Shown here: piece by piece, positions 1 to 9,656 of the stretch
How positions within the stretch are numbered: the first letter of the stretch is position 1
How the letters are laid out: each line of letters opens with the position of its first letter
Source: Flavobacteriaceae bacterium
Lineage (GTDB): Bacteria > Bacteroidota > Bacteroidia > Flavobacteriales > Flavobacteriaceae
DNA: 64,000 nt
NCBI GenBank assembly: GCA_014238425.1
Contig: JABABD010000022.1
Location: 1 to 64,000 of the forward strand
Direction of reading: 5' to 3'
Position numbers and translations under genes: made by a program
The notes under the pieces: generated by a model
The model's input: only the letters and a program-made list of their open reading frames with translations
The model's database searches: none
Told to the model about the DNA's origin: nothing

Positions 1-1
1 A

Positions 2-64
2 CAAAAAGTATATAATAAATTAGGTGCCCTTAACAAGGCTATCGAATTAGCAGAAAATATTTAG
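2..64 (+). CDS. trpE: Anthranilate synthase component I, C-terminal end (partial)
   Basis: Only the last 20 codons and the TAG stop lie in the window; the gene enters from the left edge. The peptide ends NKLGALNKAIELAENI, a pattern I associate with the C-terminus of TrpE in this group. The stop codon is one base before the trpG start, so the two subunit genes are translationally close. TrpE with TrpG would convert chorismate and glutamine to anthranilate. The identification rests on position more than on the short sequence. Confidence 0.75.
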   Translation, partial: QKVYNKLGALNKAIELAENI

Positions 65-65
65 T

Positions 66-632
66 ATGAAAAACGTATTGGTCATAGATAATTACGACAG
101 TTTCACTTATAATCTAGTTCATTACCTGGAAGATTTAGATTGCAAAGTCAATGTAAAACGGAATGACAAGCTCACCCTAGATGAAGTAAAGCCCTTTGAT
201 AAAATAGTCTTATCTCCTGGTCCAGGAATACCAGATGAAGCTGGATTATTAAAATCTATCGTAAAGACTTATGCTTCTTCAAAAAGTATTTTAGGTGTAT
301 GTCTTGGACAACAAGCAATAGGCGAAGTTTTTGGTGGCACATTGATTAACTTAGACAATGTGTTTCATGGAGTTGCTACAGAAATAAAAACATGTGTAAA
401 TGACGAACCCTTATTTGAAGGATTAGGAAAATCGTTTGCCGTTGGGCGGTACCATTCTTGGGTAGTTGATAATAATCTACCTGACTCATTAGAGGCAACC
501 TCTTATGATGAGAACGGACAAATTATGTCTTTAAGACATAAAGAATACGATGTAAAAGGAGTGCAATACCATCCAGAATCTGTTTTGACACCAAATGGAA
601 AACAACTATTAAAAAATTGGTTAGAAAGCTAG
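66..632 (+). CDS. trpG: Anthranilate synthase component II (glutamine amidotransferase)
   Basis: This 188-residue protein is a class I glutamine amidotransferase that supplies ammonia to TrpE. It shows the N-terminal NYDSFTYNLVHYL signature, the oxyanion segment LSPGPGIP, the nucleophile elbow GVCLGQQ with Cys near residue 79, and the His-Glu pair in VQYHPESVLTP near residues 168-170. The TrpE-type context makes TrpG more likely than PabA, although some bacteria use one protein for both. It is the second visible gene of the trp operon, 7 bases before trpD. Confidence 0.96.
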   Translation: MKNVLVIDNYDSFTYNLVHYLEDLDCKVNVKRNDKLTLDEVKPFDKIVLSPGPGIPDEAGLLKSIVKTYASSKSILGVCLGQQAIGEVFGGTLINLDNVFHGVATEIKTCVNDEPLFEGLGKSFAVGRYHSWVVDNNLPDSLEATSYDENGQIMSLRHKEYDVKGVQYHPESVLTPNGKQLLKNWLES

Positions 633-639
633 ACTAGAT

Positions 640-1632
640 ATGAAAAAACTACTCAATAGGCTCATTAATCACGAGGCCATATCCAAAGAAGAAGCAAAGC
701 AAGTGTTGGTCAACATTTCTGAAGGCCAATACAATCAAAGTCAAATTGCGTCTTTCTTGACAGTTTATATGATGCGAAGTATCACTTTGGAAGAGCTAGA
801 AGGGTTTCGTGACGCCTTGCTTGAGCTTTGCATTCAAGTAGAATTATCAGCGTATAACCCTATTGATCTATGTGGTACTGGTGGAGATGGCAAGGACACT
901 TTCAATATTTCAACACTATCTTCGTTCATCACAGCTGGCGCTGGAATAAATGTATCTAAACATGGTAACTATGGTGTATCATCCTCATGTGGCTCTAGTA
1001 ATGTCATGGAGTATTTGGGTATTAAGTTCACTAATGATATTAGCTTTCTAGAAAAATCAATCGATAAGGCGGGAATCTGCGTTTTACATGCTCCTTTATT
1101 TCATCCTGCGATGAAAAACGTAGCTCCAATTAGACGTGAATTAGGCGTAAAAACCTTTTTTAACATGTTAGGACCTATGGTGAATCCAGCATTTCCAAAA
1201 AATCAACTAGTAGGTGTCTTTAATTTAGAATTGCAACGTCTTTATGGTTATTTATACCAAAAAACAGATAAGAACTATACTATTTTGCATGCATTGGACG
1301 GCTATGACGAGATATCACTAACCGGTGACACAAAAGCCATTAGGAATTCCTCCGAAAGTATTTTATCACCTGCAGATTTTGACGTTGCTCCTTTATCTCA
1401 ACAAGAGATTTATGGCGGGAATACTGTAGAGGATGCGGCAAAGATATTTATGGACGTTATCGGTGGAAACGGCACAGAAGCACAAAACAATGTCGTCTGT
1501 GCTAATGCAGGAATGGCTATAGCTACCGCTAAGAACCTTGAACCAAAAGAAGGTTTTGAACTAGCGAAAGAATCATTATTGTCTGGCAAAGGGCTAAAAG
1601 CATTACTAACCCTTCAATACTTGAGTAAATGA
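640..1632 (+). CDS. trpD: Anthranilate phosphoribosyltransferase
   Basis: This 330-residue enzyme transfers phosphoribosyl from PRPP to anthranilate. The glycine-rich PRPP site reads DLCGTGGDGKDTFNIST (about residues 76-92), followed by KHGNYGVSSSCGSSNVMEYLG and the HAPLFHPAMKNVAPIRRELGVKT segment, all family hallmarks. The length is normal. Its end overlaps the start of trpC by 4 bases (ATGA), as expected for translational coupling in the operon. Confidence 0.97.
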   Translation: MKKLLNRLINHEAISKEEAKQVLVNISEGQYNQSQIASFLTVYMMRSITLEELEGFRDALLELCIQVELSAYNPIDLCGTGGDGKDTFNISTLSSFITAGAGINVSKHGNYGVSSSCGSSNVMEYLGIKFTNDISFLEKSIDKAGICVLHAPLFHPAMKNVAPIRRELGVKTFFNMLGPMVNPAFPKNQLVGVFNLELQRLYGYLYQKTDKNYTILHALDGYDEISLTGDTKAIRNSSESILSPADFDVAPLSQQEIYGGNTVEDAAKIFMDVIGGNGTEAQNNVVCANAGMAIATAKNLEPKEGFELAKESLLSGKGLKALLTLQYLSK

Positions 1633-2414
1633 CCATTTTAGACAAGATAGTAAGAGACAAGCGCATAGAAGTCCAACTTCGAAAGGAGCTTATACCTATA
1701 CCTCAATTAGAAGCATCTATCCTTTTTGACAGAGAAACTTTTTCGCTATCACGGATGTTAATGCAAAGTTCTACAGGAATTATTGCAGAACACAAAAGGC
1801 GTTCACCGTCAAAATCCGTAATTAATAACACACTCAATGTTTTTGATATAGCCAGTGGTTATGAAGAAGCAGGAGTTTGTGGTATGTCAGTGCTAACTGA
1901 TGGCAAATATTTTGGCGGTTCATCGGATGATCTTTTGTTGGCAAGAGCAAGTTGTAAGTTGCCATTACTACGTAAAGAATTCATTATAGACGAATTTCAA
2001 ATATTAGAGGCGAAATCTTATGGTGCAGATGCCATTTTATTAATTGCAGCGATTTTAAGTCGAAAGGAAATAAAGCAATTTTCTCAATTAGCAAAAAGCT
2101 TGAACCTAGATGTATTGTTAGAAGTACATAACGAAGAAGAGTTGAACAAATCCATTATGCCAAATCTAGACATGTTAGGCGTTAATAATCGCAATCTAAA
2201 AACATTTGACGTTAATTTGGGCACGAGTAAATCGTTGAGTCAACTCATTCCGAGTGATTTTATAAAAGTATCTGAAAGCGGTATCAGTTCAATTGATGCC
2301 ATTAAAGAGTTGCAACCATATGGTTATAAAGGATTTTTGATTGGGGAGAATTTTATGAAAACTGATAATCCCGGAGAAGCAGTTGAGAAATTTATTAAAG
2401 ACTTAGAATCATGA
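1629..2414 (+). CDS. trpC: Indole-3-glycerol-phosphate synthase
   Basis: This 261-residue TIM-barrel enzyme closes the indole ring of indoleglycerol phosphate. Diagnostic segments are IIAEHKRRSPSKSVIN near residue 51 (catalytic Lys), LPLLRKEFIIDEFQI, DAILLIAAIL, VNNRNLKTFDV and SESGIS. It is a stand-alone TrpC, not fused to TrpF as in enterobacteria. It overlaps trpD and trpF by 4 bases each. Confidence 0.97.
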   Translation: MTILDKIVRDKRIEVQLRKELIPIPQLEASILFDRETFSLSRMLMQSSTGIIAEHKRRSPSKSVINNTLNVFDIASGYEEAGVCGMSVLTDGKYFGGSSDDLLLARASCKLPLLRKEFIIDEFQILEAKSYGADAILLIAAILSRKEIKQFSQLAKSLNLDVLLEVHNEEELNKSIMPNLDMLGVNNRNLKTFDVNLGTSKSLSQLIPSDFIKVSESGISSIDAIKELQPYGYKGFLIGENFMKTDNPGEAVEKFIKDLES

Positions 2415-3025
2415 AGTTGAAAGTTTGCGGAATGAAATACCAAGACAATATTCAAGAGATTACCACTGTACAACCTGATTATTTGGGCTTTATATTTTAC
2501 CCGAAATCTGCACGCTTTTTTCAAGATGAAATCCCTGAGCTACCAGATTCAATAAAAAAAGTTGGTGTTTTTGTCAATGCATCGCTCAGCTTTGTCTTGG
2601 AAATGACAAAAAAACATCAGCTACAGGTTATACAGGTACATGGCAATGAATCGGTGGAATTTTGCAAAAAACTGAAAGCTGAAAACCTAGAGATCATTAA
2701 GGTGTTCTCGATAAAAAATGATTTTGATTTTTCAGCACTGCAAGCATTTGAAAAGGTTTGCGATTATTTCTTGTTTGACACCAAAGGAGAACTTCCAGGA
2801 GGTAATGGTTACACCTTTAATTGGGATATTCTAAAAAATTATCCTTCTACAAAACCTTACTTTTTGAGCGGTGGCATTGGTTTGGAACAACTTCAGTCAC
2901 TAGAGGAGTTTTTAAATAATGAGGCTTCAAAATATTGCCATGTGATTGATGTTAATAGTCAATTTGAAGTTAAACCAGGACTAAAGAATTTAGAATTATT
3001 AAAAGATTTTAAAAGGCAATTATGA
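2411..3025 (+). CDS. trpF: Phosphoribosylanthranilate isomerase
   Basis: This 204-residue TIM-barrel enzyme carries out the Amadori rearrangement of phosphoribosylanthranilate. Family features are the N-terminal [11 protein letters not shown] (catalytic Cys 6), the [12 protein letters not shown] segment, [19 protein letters not shown] with the catalytic Asp, and the phosphate-binding FLSGGIG. It is followed by trpB with a 4-base overlap. Confidence 0.96.
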   Translation: MKLKVCGMKYQDNIQEITTVQPDYLGFIFYPKSARFFQDEIPELPDSIKKVGVFVNASLSFVLEMTKKHQLQVIQVHGNESVEFCKKLKAENLEIIKVFSIKNDFDFSALQAFEKVCDYFLFDTKGELPGGNGYTFNWDILKNYPSTKPYFLSGGIGLEQLQSLEEFLNNEASKYCHVIDVNSQFEVKPGLKNLELLKDFKRQL

Positions 3026-4203
3026 GCTATAACATCAACAAAAAAGGATATTACGGAAAGTTTGGAGGCGCATTCATCCCAGAAATGTTATATCCAAATG
3101 TAGAAGAGTTACGTCAGAACTATATAAAAGTCATGGCTGAGCCTGATTTTCAAAGAGAGTTCAACCTGTTGCTAAAAGATTATGTAGGAAGACCATCTCC
3201 TCTCTATTTTGCAAAACGCCTTTCAGATAAGTATAACACAAAAATATATTTAAAACGTGAAGACCTTAACCATACAGGTGCACATAAAATCAATAATACA
3301 ATTGGTCAGATTTTGATGGCCAAACGTTTAGGAAAGCACAGAATCATTGCCGAAACTGGTGCTGGACAGCATGGTGTAGCAACAGCTACAGTTTGTGCCT
3401 TAATGGGGTTAGAATGCATTGTCTACATGGGGGAAATTGACATTGCTCGACAAGCACCAAATGTCGCTAGAATGAAAATGCTTGGAGCAACCGTTGTTCC
3501 AGCATTGTCTGGAAGTCGTACATTAAAAGATGCTACAAATGAAGCCATAAGAGATTGGATCAATAATCCTGTTGACACTCATTATATCATCGGAAGTGTC
3601 GTCGGGCCTCATCCATATCCGGATATGGTAGCTCGTTTCCAGTCTGTTGTTTCAGAAGAAATACAATGGCAGCTTAAAGAGCAAGAAGGAACCTCAAAAC
3701 CTGATTATGTAGTCGCTTGTGTAGGTGGAGGTAGCAATGCTGCTGGCGCCTATTATCATTTTCTAGAAGACACCAATGTAAACCTCATTGCAGTTGAAGC
3801 TGCAGGGTTAGGTGTTGATTCTGGAGAAAGCGCAGCTACATCTGTATTAGGAAGAGAAGGCATCATTCATGGTAGTAAGACATTATTAATGCAAACCAAG
3901 GATGGCCAAATCACCGAACCTTACTCCATATCAGCGGGATTAGATTATCCAGGTGTTGGTCCAATGCATGCACATTTATACACATCTGGACGAGCTGAAT
4001 TTATTTCGATAACAGATGATGAAGCAATGGCAGCTGGATTAAAACTTTGCAAATTAGAAGGCATTATTCCAGCCATTGAAAGTTCGCATGCTTTGGCTAT
4101 TTTTGAAAAGAAGACTTTTAACCCAAATGATATTGTTGTTTTGAGTTTATCTGGTCGTGGGGATAAAGATTTGGAAACATATATTAATCATTTCAAATTA
4201 TAA
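3022..4203 (+). CDS. trpB: Tryptophan synthase beta chain
   Basis: This 393-residue PLP enzyme condenses indole with serine. The PLP lysine is in [18 protein letters not shown] (near residue 89), the substrate loop is ETGAGQHG, and the cofactor phosphate site is [11 protein letters not shown]. It is a TrpB1-type chain, expected to work with an alpha subunit. The alpha gene is not next to it: two lipoprotein genes intervene, and trpA follows at 6382. The stop codon abuts the next start codon with no spacer. Confidence 0.97.
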   Translation: MSYNINKKGYYGKFGGAFIPEMLYPNVEELRQNYIKVMAEPDFQREFNLLLKDYVGRPSPLYFAKRLSDKYNTKIYLKREDLNHTGAHKINNTIGQILMAKRLGKHRIIAETGAGQHGVATATVCALMGLECIVYMGEIDIARQAPNVARMKMLGATVVPALSGSRTLKDATNEAIRDWINNPVDTHYIIGSVVGPHPYPDMVARFQSVVSEEIQWQLKEQEGTSKPDYVVACVGGGSNAAGAYYHFLEDTNVNLIAVEAAGLGVDSGESAATSVLGREGIIHGSKTLLMQTKDGQITEPYSISAGLDYPGVGPMHAHLYTSGRAEFISITDDEAMAAGLKLCKLEGIIPAIESSHALAIFEKKTFNPNDIVVLSLSGRGDKDLETYINHFKL

Positions 4204-5301
4204 ATGAAGTCGCTAGGATACATTATCATCTTGTTACTCTGCATTTCTTGTAAAAAGGAAAAATCGCAGCCAACACATATAATTATTGATGTGAGTGAAG
4301 ATATTGTCAGTCCTAAGCATTACATCGTAGCAAAAACAAATTCGAAAATAATTATAGATGGGGTTATTGACGAACCTGCATGGAATAATGCAATATATTC
4401 AGATAAATTCATTGATATTGAAGGAGTGAAAACGCCAAAGTATGATACCAGACTAAAAATGCTCTGGGATGATGAATACCTATATGTATATTCAGAAATG
4501 GAAGAACCTCATATTTGGGGAAATTTGAAACAGCGTGATACAATTATATATTACAATAATGATTTCGAAGTGTTTATAGATCCATCTGGAACTGGAAGTA
4601 CTTATGGTGAAATCGAAATAAATACTTTAAATACTGTTTGGGATCTCTTCTTAGACAAACCCTATCGTGTTGGTGGTAAAGCAAATTTTCAATGGAATTT
4701 GAACAACCTAAAAACTGCCGTGAAAATTAAAGGTACATTAAATGACCCAAAGGATATTGACACATTATGGGCTGTTGAAATGGCAATTCCTTTAAAAGCA
4801 TTTGTATCTCTCAAAAACAGGCCAAAAACATATCCAAAAGAAGGTGAGCAATGGCGTATTAACTTCTCAAGGGTACAATGGAATCATGACCTCATCAATA
4901 GAAAATACTACCGTAAAAAAGAAAATGGTAAATATCTAAAGGAATATAATTGGGTTTGGAGCAACCAAAAAATTATTAATATGCACGAACCCGAAAAATG
5001 GGGGTTCCTACAATTTACAGAAAACAGTTCTGTAAAAGACGTAGAATTCATTACTAATCCTGATGTATTGATAAAACAAACGGCTTTTTCATTGTTCCGA
5101 AAAACAAGATACGGTGACTTAAAATATCTACTAGACAACAATACTGGATACAAACAAATCATTGATGTCATCTATTCTGAAGATACATCAATCAAGGCTA
5201 ATTTCAATAAAACCAATTTTGGCTTTGAATATAAAATTGGAAGTCCATACACTAAAAAAAAATATATCATTAACCAAGAAGGAACTTTAAAGACCTTATG
5301 A
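4204..5301 (+). CDS. Carbohydrate-binding family 9-like lipoprotein
   Basis: This 365-residue protein begins with a lipoprotein signal peptide whose lipobox is CISC (Cys 16), so it should be anchored in an envelope membrane. The body has the order usual for CBM9-like domains: IIIDGVIDEPAWNNAIYSDKF, then RLKMLWDDEYLYVYSEMEEP, YNNDFEVFIDP, EIEINTLNTVWDL and WAVEMAIPLKAF. Such domains bind sugars. It starts on the base after the trpB stop and overlaps the following glycoside-hydrolase-like gene by 4 bases, so it is part of the trp transcription unit. No catalytic residues are evident. Confidence 0.82.
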   Translation: MKSLGYIIILLLCISCKKEKSQPTHIIIDVSEDIVSPKHYIVAKTNSKIIIDGVIDEPAWNNAIYSDKFIDIEGVKTPKYDTRLKMLWDDEYLYVYSEMEEPHIWGNLKQRDTIIYYNNDFEVFIDPSGTGSTYGEIEINTLNTVWDLFLDKPYRVGGKANFQWNLNNLKTAVKIKGTLNDPKDIDTLWAVEMAIPLKAFVSLKNRPKTYPKEGEQWRINFSRVQWNHDLINRKYYRKKENGKYLKEYNWVWSNQKIINMHEPEKWGFLQFTENSSVKDVEFITNPDVLIKQTAFSLFRKTRYGDLKYLLDNNTGYKQIIDVIYSEDTSIKANFNKTNFGFEYKIGSPYTKKKYIINQEGTLKTL

Positions 5302-6389
5302 AACATATAATCATTACTTTCTTAGCTATACTTTTATTTTCTTGTAATGAAACCAAGGAAAAGACTGAAGTAATCAAAACTGAATCAAAAAACTCATTTA
5401 CATTTGCGACTTGGGCCAATCCTGGAGGTGAATTTGATCGTGAGAAATGGGAATCCAAACTAGCTTCCTATGATTCTTTAGGCATTTCTGATGTGTTGGT
5501 AGGCGGAAGTCCGGAATTCTACGAACAACTTATACCATTAGCGAACCAAAAGAACATAAAAATTCATGCCTGGATGTGGACTCTGAATCGTCCTGGAGAC
5601 ACCATTGCAAATAAACATCCCGAATGGTATGCTGTAAATCGTGCTGGTAAAAACTCATTAGAATATAGAGCCTATGTTGATTATTATCAATGGCTGAGTC
5701 CATTTCACCCAGAAGCTCGTGAGCATATAAAAAACAATGTAAGAAAGTTGACCAAAGTAAAAGGATTAGCGTCCATCCATTTAGATTATGTACGCTATGT
5801 CGATGTGATTTTAGGAGCGGACTTACAGCCAAAATACGGACTCGTACAAAATCACGAAATGCCAGAATACGACTATGGTTATCATCCAATTGCCCGAGAG
5901 GGATTCAAGAAGATATTTGGTAAAGACCCCCAAGATTTCGAACATCCAGAATTAAGCACAGAATGGCGACAATATAGATTGAATGCGGTGACAACATTAG
6001 TGAATGAGCTTGCAAATATTGCTCATGAAAGCAATCATAAAATAACTGCTGCTGTATTTCCATTTCCCGAAATGTCGAGACAAATGGTACGACAAGCATG
6101 GGATGACTGGAATCTAGATGCCGCTTACCCAATGGTATACAATAATTTTTATCGAGAAAATGTCAATTGGATTGGTTTTGCGACCGAGCAAGGTGTCAAT
6201 GATGTTGATTTTCCTATATATTCTGGCCTGTACAGTCCAGCATTAAAAAATCCTAAAGATCTGGAGAAAGCCATACGTTTAGCAAAAGAAAAAGGAGCTT
6301 CTGGCATATCAATTTTTACTGCTGACAATCTTGACAAGAATCAAAAAGATGTTTTAATAAAACTGTCCAAAGAATTCAACAATGAATAG
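5298..6389 (+). CDS. Family 10-like glycoside hydrolase (GHL10/YngK type) lipoprotein
   Basis: This 363-residue protein has a lipoprotein signal with lipobox LFSC (Cys 16). The rest resembles the GHL10 family of putative TIM-barrel glycosidases: WESKLASYDSLGISDVLV, KNIKIHAWMWTLNRPG, ASIHLDYVRYVD (a strand-end acidic motif), ITAAVFPFPEM and AYPMVYNNFY. The substrate is unknown. With the CBM9-like protein just upstream it could form a surface sugar-processing pair. It overlaps trpA by 8 bases, which ties its translation to tryptophan synthase alpha. Confidence 0.78.
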   Translation: MKHIIITFLAILLFSCNETKEKTEVIKTESKNSFTFATWANPGGEFDREKWESKLASYDSLGISDVLVGGSPEFYEQLIPLANQKNIKIHAWMWTLNRPGDTIANKHPEWYAVNRAGKNSLEYRAYVDYYQWLSPFHPEAREHIKNNVRKLTKVKGLASIHLDYVRYVDVILGADLQPKYGLVQNHEMPEYDYGYHPIAREGFKKIFGKDPQDFEHPELSTEWRQYRLNAVTTLVNELANIAHESNHKITAAVFPFPEMSRQMVRQAWDDWNLDAAYPMVYNNFYRENVNWIGFATEQGVNDVDFPIYSGLYSPALKNPKDLEKAIRLAKEKGASGISIFTADNLDKNQKDVLIKLSKEFNNE

Positions 6390-7155
6390 AATAAATCAGA
6401 AAATAAAAGAAGACAAAAAACTTCTTTCCATATATTTTACATCTGGCTATCCAAATCTTGACGATACTGCTACTATCATACAAAATCTTGAAGAAAATGG
6501 TGTTGATATGATTGAGATTGGATTACCTTTTAGCGATCCTTTGGCTGACGGCCCAACAATTCAGGCCAGCTCTACTCAAGCCTTAAAAAACGGCATGACC
6601 ACTGAAGTACTATTCAATCAGTTAAAAGACATCAGGAAAACCGTGAACATTCCATTGATTATTATGGGATATTTTAATCCAATGCTACAATATGGTATAG
6701 AAGCATTTTGCAAAAAATGTCAAGATATAGGCATCGATGGGCTTATTATTCCTGACCTGCCAGTTGATGTATATAACGAACAGTACAAATCTATTTTTGA
6801 AACATACGGACTGATAAATATATTCTTAATTACACCCCAAACATCTGTTGAGCGTATTCGCTTCATTGATTCCATCTCTAACGGATTCATCTATATGGTA
6901 AGCAGTGCAAGTGTCACAGGAAGCCAATACGGCTTCGGAGCGATACAAACCAATTACTTTAAGCGTATTGAGAAAATGAATCTTAACAATCCACAAATTG
7001 TTGGTTTTGGAATTAGTAATAATGACACCTTTATGCAAGCCACTCAACATGCTAAAGGCGCTATTATTGGGTCAGCATTCATTAAACATTTAACTAATAA
7101 AGGAGTTGATAAAATTGGTTACTTTGCAAAATCAATATTAAAACCCAACTATTAA
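6382..7155 (+). CDS. trpA: Tryptophan synthase alpha chain
   Basis: This 257-residue TIM-barrel enzyme releases indole from indoleglycerol phosphate. Signatures are IEIGLPFSDPLADGPTIQ (catalytic Glu near 45 and Asp near 56), IIMGYFNPMLQYG, DGLIIPDLP, and the phosphate site GFGISN. It starts inside the preceding glycosidase gene and its last base is shared with the next gene, so it sits in the same operon although two unrelated genes separate it from trpB. Confidence 0.96.
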   Translation: MNRINQKIKEDKKLLSIYFTSGYPNLDDTATIIQNLEENGVDMIEIGLPFSDPLADGPTIQASSTQALKNGMTTEVLFNQLKDIRKTVNIPLIIMGYFNPMLQYGIEAFCKKCQDIGIDGLIIPDLPVDVYNEQYKSIFETYGLINIFLITPQTSVERIRFIDSISNGFIYMVSSASVTGSQYGFGAIQTNYFKRIEKMNLNNPQIVGFGISNNDTFMQATQHAKGAIIGSAFIKHLTNKGVDKIGYFAKSILKPNY

Positions 7156-7568
7156 TGAACTGGTATTTAAAAGTCATAACAGAAAATTATGCAAATTTTT
7201 CTGGAAGAGCAAGACGACAAGAATATTGGATGTTTGTACTCATTCAAATTGTCGTTTTTGTTTTAATTGTCCTTATATTTTCTACAATTGATGATTTTCT
7301 TGATTTAAACATTGGCGGTAGTATTCTTGGAATTTACCTATTAGGAACACTCGTTCCATGGATTGCCGTTAATGTAAGACGGCTACATGACATTGGAAAA
7401 AGTGGAACATATATCTTCATTAATATTATTCCTATAGTTGGCAGAATTTGGTTCATTGTGTTAGTTGCCACTAATGGTGATATAGGACAAAACAAATATG
7501 GCCCAGATCCAAAAGGTAGTTTTGATGATGAAATTGAAGACATTGGCAGGCCATTACTAGAAGAATAA
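7155..7568 (+). CDS. DUF805 membrane protein
   Basis: This 137-residue integral membrane protein has the DUF805 pattern: an N-terminal NYANFSGRARRQEYWMF segment, then hydrophobic helices and the NVRRLHDIGKSGTYIFI motif, ending in an acidic cytoplasmic-type tail. The function is not known. It shares one base with trpA and lies 3 bases before trmL, so it is probably co-transcribed with the trp genes. Confidence 0.85.
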   Translation: MNWYLKVITENYANFSGRARRQEYWMFVLIQIVVFVLIVLIFSTIDDFLDLNIGGSILGIYLLGTLVPWIAVNVRRLHDIGKSGTYIFINIIPIVGRIWFIVLVATNGDIGQNKYGPDPKGSFDDEIEDIGRPLLEE

Positions 7569-7571
7569 ATT

Positions 7572-8024
7572 ATGTCATTACATATCGTACTTATAGAACC
7601 GGAAATACCCAATAATACTGGAAATATTGGAAGATTAGCATTGGCATCTGGTTGCAATTTACATATTGTAAAACCGCTTGGCTTCGAGATAACAGACACC
7701 AGATTAAAGCGTGCAGGATTAGATTACTGGAAGCATCTATCTGTCACCTATTATGAAAATACTGAAGAATTTTTAGATATTCATAAAGGTAAAAACATGG
7801 CATTTTTATCAAGTCATGGTAAACAAGATTATAGGAATATTCCATTCAAAAGAGATACGTTCTTAATTTTTGGAAAAGAATCCGTTGGATTACCTGAATC
7901 TATTACCGAAACATATACTGAACAATTGTATAAAATCCCGCTGTATAGTGCGCACATCAGGAGTCTTAACTTGGCAAATTCGGTAGGTATTGTTGTGTAT
8001 GAAGGATTGAAGTATTTTCAGTAA
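7572..8024 (+). CDS. trmL: tRNA (cytidine(34)-2'-O)-methyltransferase
   Basis: This 150-residue SPOUT-class methyltransferase modifies the wobble base of certain leucine tRNAs. Features are the N-terminal IVLIEPEIPNNTGNIGRL, DYWKHL, the knot segments FLIFGKESVGLPES and IPLYSAHIRSLNLANSVGIVVYE. The length matches TrmL (about 155 residues) rather than the longer TrmH or TrmJ. It is probably the last gene of the trp transcription unit. Confidence 0.92.
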   Translation: MSLHIVLIEPEIPNNTGNIGRLALASGCNLHIVKPLGFEITDTRLKRAGLDYWKHLSVTYYENTEEFLDIHKGKNMAFLSSHGKQDYRNIPFKRDTFLIFGKESVGLPESITETYTEQLYKIPLYSAHIRSLNLANSVGIVVYEGLKYFQ

Positions 8025-8072
8025 TTTTTTGTAGCTTACTGATTCATTCTAAATCAAAAAATCAGTTGCAAA

Positions 8073-8873
8073 ATGATCAAAAAACCCATTTCTAGAATTA
8101 TCGTACTATGCATTCTCACCCTCTCAATTCTTAGCTCAAATAATATGCTAAGCCAAGATTTTAGTGCTTACAAAAAAGATGTATACACCTCTAAAAAAGG
8201 AACTTTACCATATCGTGTATTGCTTCCAAGGAATTACAACCAAAATATCAAGTATCCGTTGATTTTATTTTTACATGGTTCTGGAGAGCGTGGTAGTGAC
8301 AACAATTTGCAGCTAACCCATGGCGCCGAATTATTCTTGAAAGAATCTGTAAGAAGAGATTATCCAGCAGTGGTGGTATTTCCTCAATGTGCTGCAGAAG
8401 ATTCATGGAGCAATTATCAATATTCAAGAACCGATGGAAAAGTTGATATAATTTATTCTGAAACTGTTGATAAGATTAAACATCAAGAGCTACTAAGAGG
8501 TTTGGTCAAAAAACTAAAAGACAATTTTAATCTTGACAATAATCGGTTATATATCGGAGGGCTCTCAATGGGTGGCATGGGTACTTTTGACATGATCAAG
8601 CAAAACCCAAAAATGTTTGCAGCAGCTTTTGCCATTTGTGGTGGTGCCAATCCTAAAATAGCCAAACGTATTAGCAAACCTAGTTGGTGGATTTTTCACG
8701 GTGATGCTGATGGTGTTGTACCTGTGAAATACTCACAACAGATATATGATGCGTTAAAAGCTATAGATGCAGATGTGCAACTTACTATTTATGAAGGTGT
8801 AAATCATGATAGTTGGACTAATGCATTTGCAGAACCAGAACTACTAAAATGGCTGTTTTCAAAATCGCTCTAA
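8073..8873 (+). CDS. Secreted alpha/beta-hydrolase (esterase/peptidase type)
   Basis: This 266-residue protein starts with a signal peptide ending around LSQDF. The hydrolase fold is clear: oxyanion segment LILFLHGSGERGSDN, nucleophile elbow YIGGLSMGGMG (Ser near 166), acid residue in WWIFHGDADGVVPV and the final catalytic His in GVNHDSWTNAF. This is the arrangement of phospholipase/carboxylesterase-like and prolyl-oligopeptidase-like secreted hydrolases found beside polysaccharide genes. The substrate cannot be told from sequence. It is separated from trmL by 48 bases and looks monocistronic. Confidence 0.85.
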   Translation: MIKKPISRIIVLCILTLSILSSNNMLSQDFSAYKKDVYTSKKGTLPYRVLLPRNYNQNIKYPLILFLHGSGERGSDNNLQLTHGAELFLKESVRRDYPAVVVFPQCAAEDSWSNYQYSRTDGKVDIIYSETVDKIKHQELLRGLVKKLKDNFNLDNNRLYIGGLSMGGMGTFDMIKQNPKMFAAAFAICGGANPKIAKRISKPSWWIFHGDADGVVPVKYSQQIYDALKAIDADVQLTIYEGVNHDSWTNAFAEPELLKWLFSKSL

Positions 8874-8895
8874 TAGTCTGTCATAGTATAAAAAA

Positions 8896-8935
8896 ATAGG
8901 CGAACTTCTTTAGTTGTTGATAAGCTACCGCCTAT
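8896..8935 (-). terminator. Rho-independent terminator of the 8945-9649 gene
   Basis: The arms ATAGGCG and CGCCTAT form a 7-bp stem. Read on the minus strand the right arm is followed by seven T residues. It lies just past the stop codon of the minus-strand membrane protein gene and also separates it from the convergent esterase gene. The loop is long (26 nt). Confidence 0.6.
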
Positions 8936-8944
8936 ACTTAATTC

Positions 8945-9649
8945 TCAAGTACTACGAAACTGATAAAAAACATTAAAGACATAACCACAGGTAAAGCTCA
9001 TTACAATCATTTCACCTCCATCTTCAACAATTCCAGCAATTCCACGTAAATATCTATTCTCTATTAATATATGAAGCATGTCAATAAATACCCCACAAAA
9101 CACGAGCATTATAAATAACAAAGCCAAATCCTGACTTATTGCTTTGTTCTTTTTTGAGCTTTTTATATAACTTATAAATATGAATAGAATAATTGGAATA
9201 CCAAAAAGTGCAGATGCTGTTAACTGTCCAAAATCTTGAGCCCTCAATCCTAGTGCGCTTGTAAAACCATAAGTTTCGGCCATATATACTCCAACTTTTT
9301 CATGAATTTGAAGAGCATCATCGCTAAGTATATAGGTAAAGAGAAGTATCCAGGAAACATAGAAGAATTGACGTGTTCGCCACCACAATGCACTGAGAAT
9401 GATGATTATCCAGTAAGTTTTTAAATATTGGAATATTTCTGAATAACCGCGATCGGTATATAAAGAATAAAGTGGATTCTTATTTAAATCAGTTGTGAAG
9501 TAGTAAACTGTGTGAATTAAAATAAAAGCTACATCTCCTGCCAATAATAGAAACAGTAAAAGATTATTGGTATATAAACGCCTAAAACGAAGTTTTAAAT
9601 TCGAAAATTGTAATTGATCTTTCATAAACGTGTACTTCATATAACTCAA
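8945..9649 (-). CDS. Multi-pass membrane protein of unknown function
   Basis: I do not recognise this 234-residue protein. It has about six hydrophobic segments (near residues 30-50, 78-90, 95-110, 144-162, 176-195 and 213-228). Polar residues recur at the membrane edges: SDDALQIHEK (D110, D111, H116, E117), DMLH (D190, H193) and EDGGE (E209, D210, E213), which might bind a metal. An internal Met 9 is an alternative start. A 10-bp hairpin lies just upstream of the start and a terminator follows the stop, so it is a single-gene unit. Confidence 0.7.
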   Translation of the reverse strand: MSYMKYTFMKDQLQFSNLKLRFRRLYTNNLLLFLLLAGDVAFILIHTVYYFTTDLNKNPLYSLYTDRGYSEIFQYLKTYWIIIILSALWWRTRQFFYVSWILLFTYILSDDALQIHEKVGVYMAETYGFTSALGLRAQDFGQLTASALFGIPIILFIFISYIKSSKKNKAISQDLALLFIMLVFCGVFIDMLHILIENRYLRGIAGIVEDGGEMIVMSFTCGYVFNVFYQFRST

Positions 9650-9656
9650 AATACTA

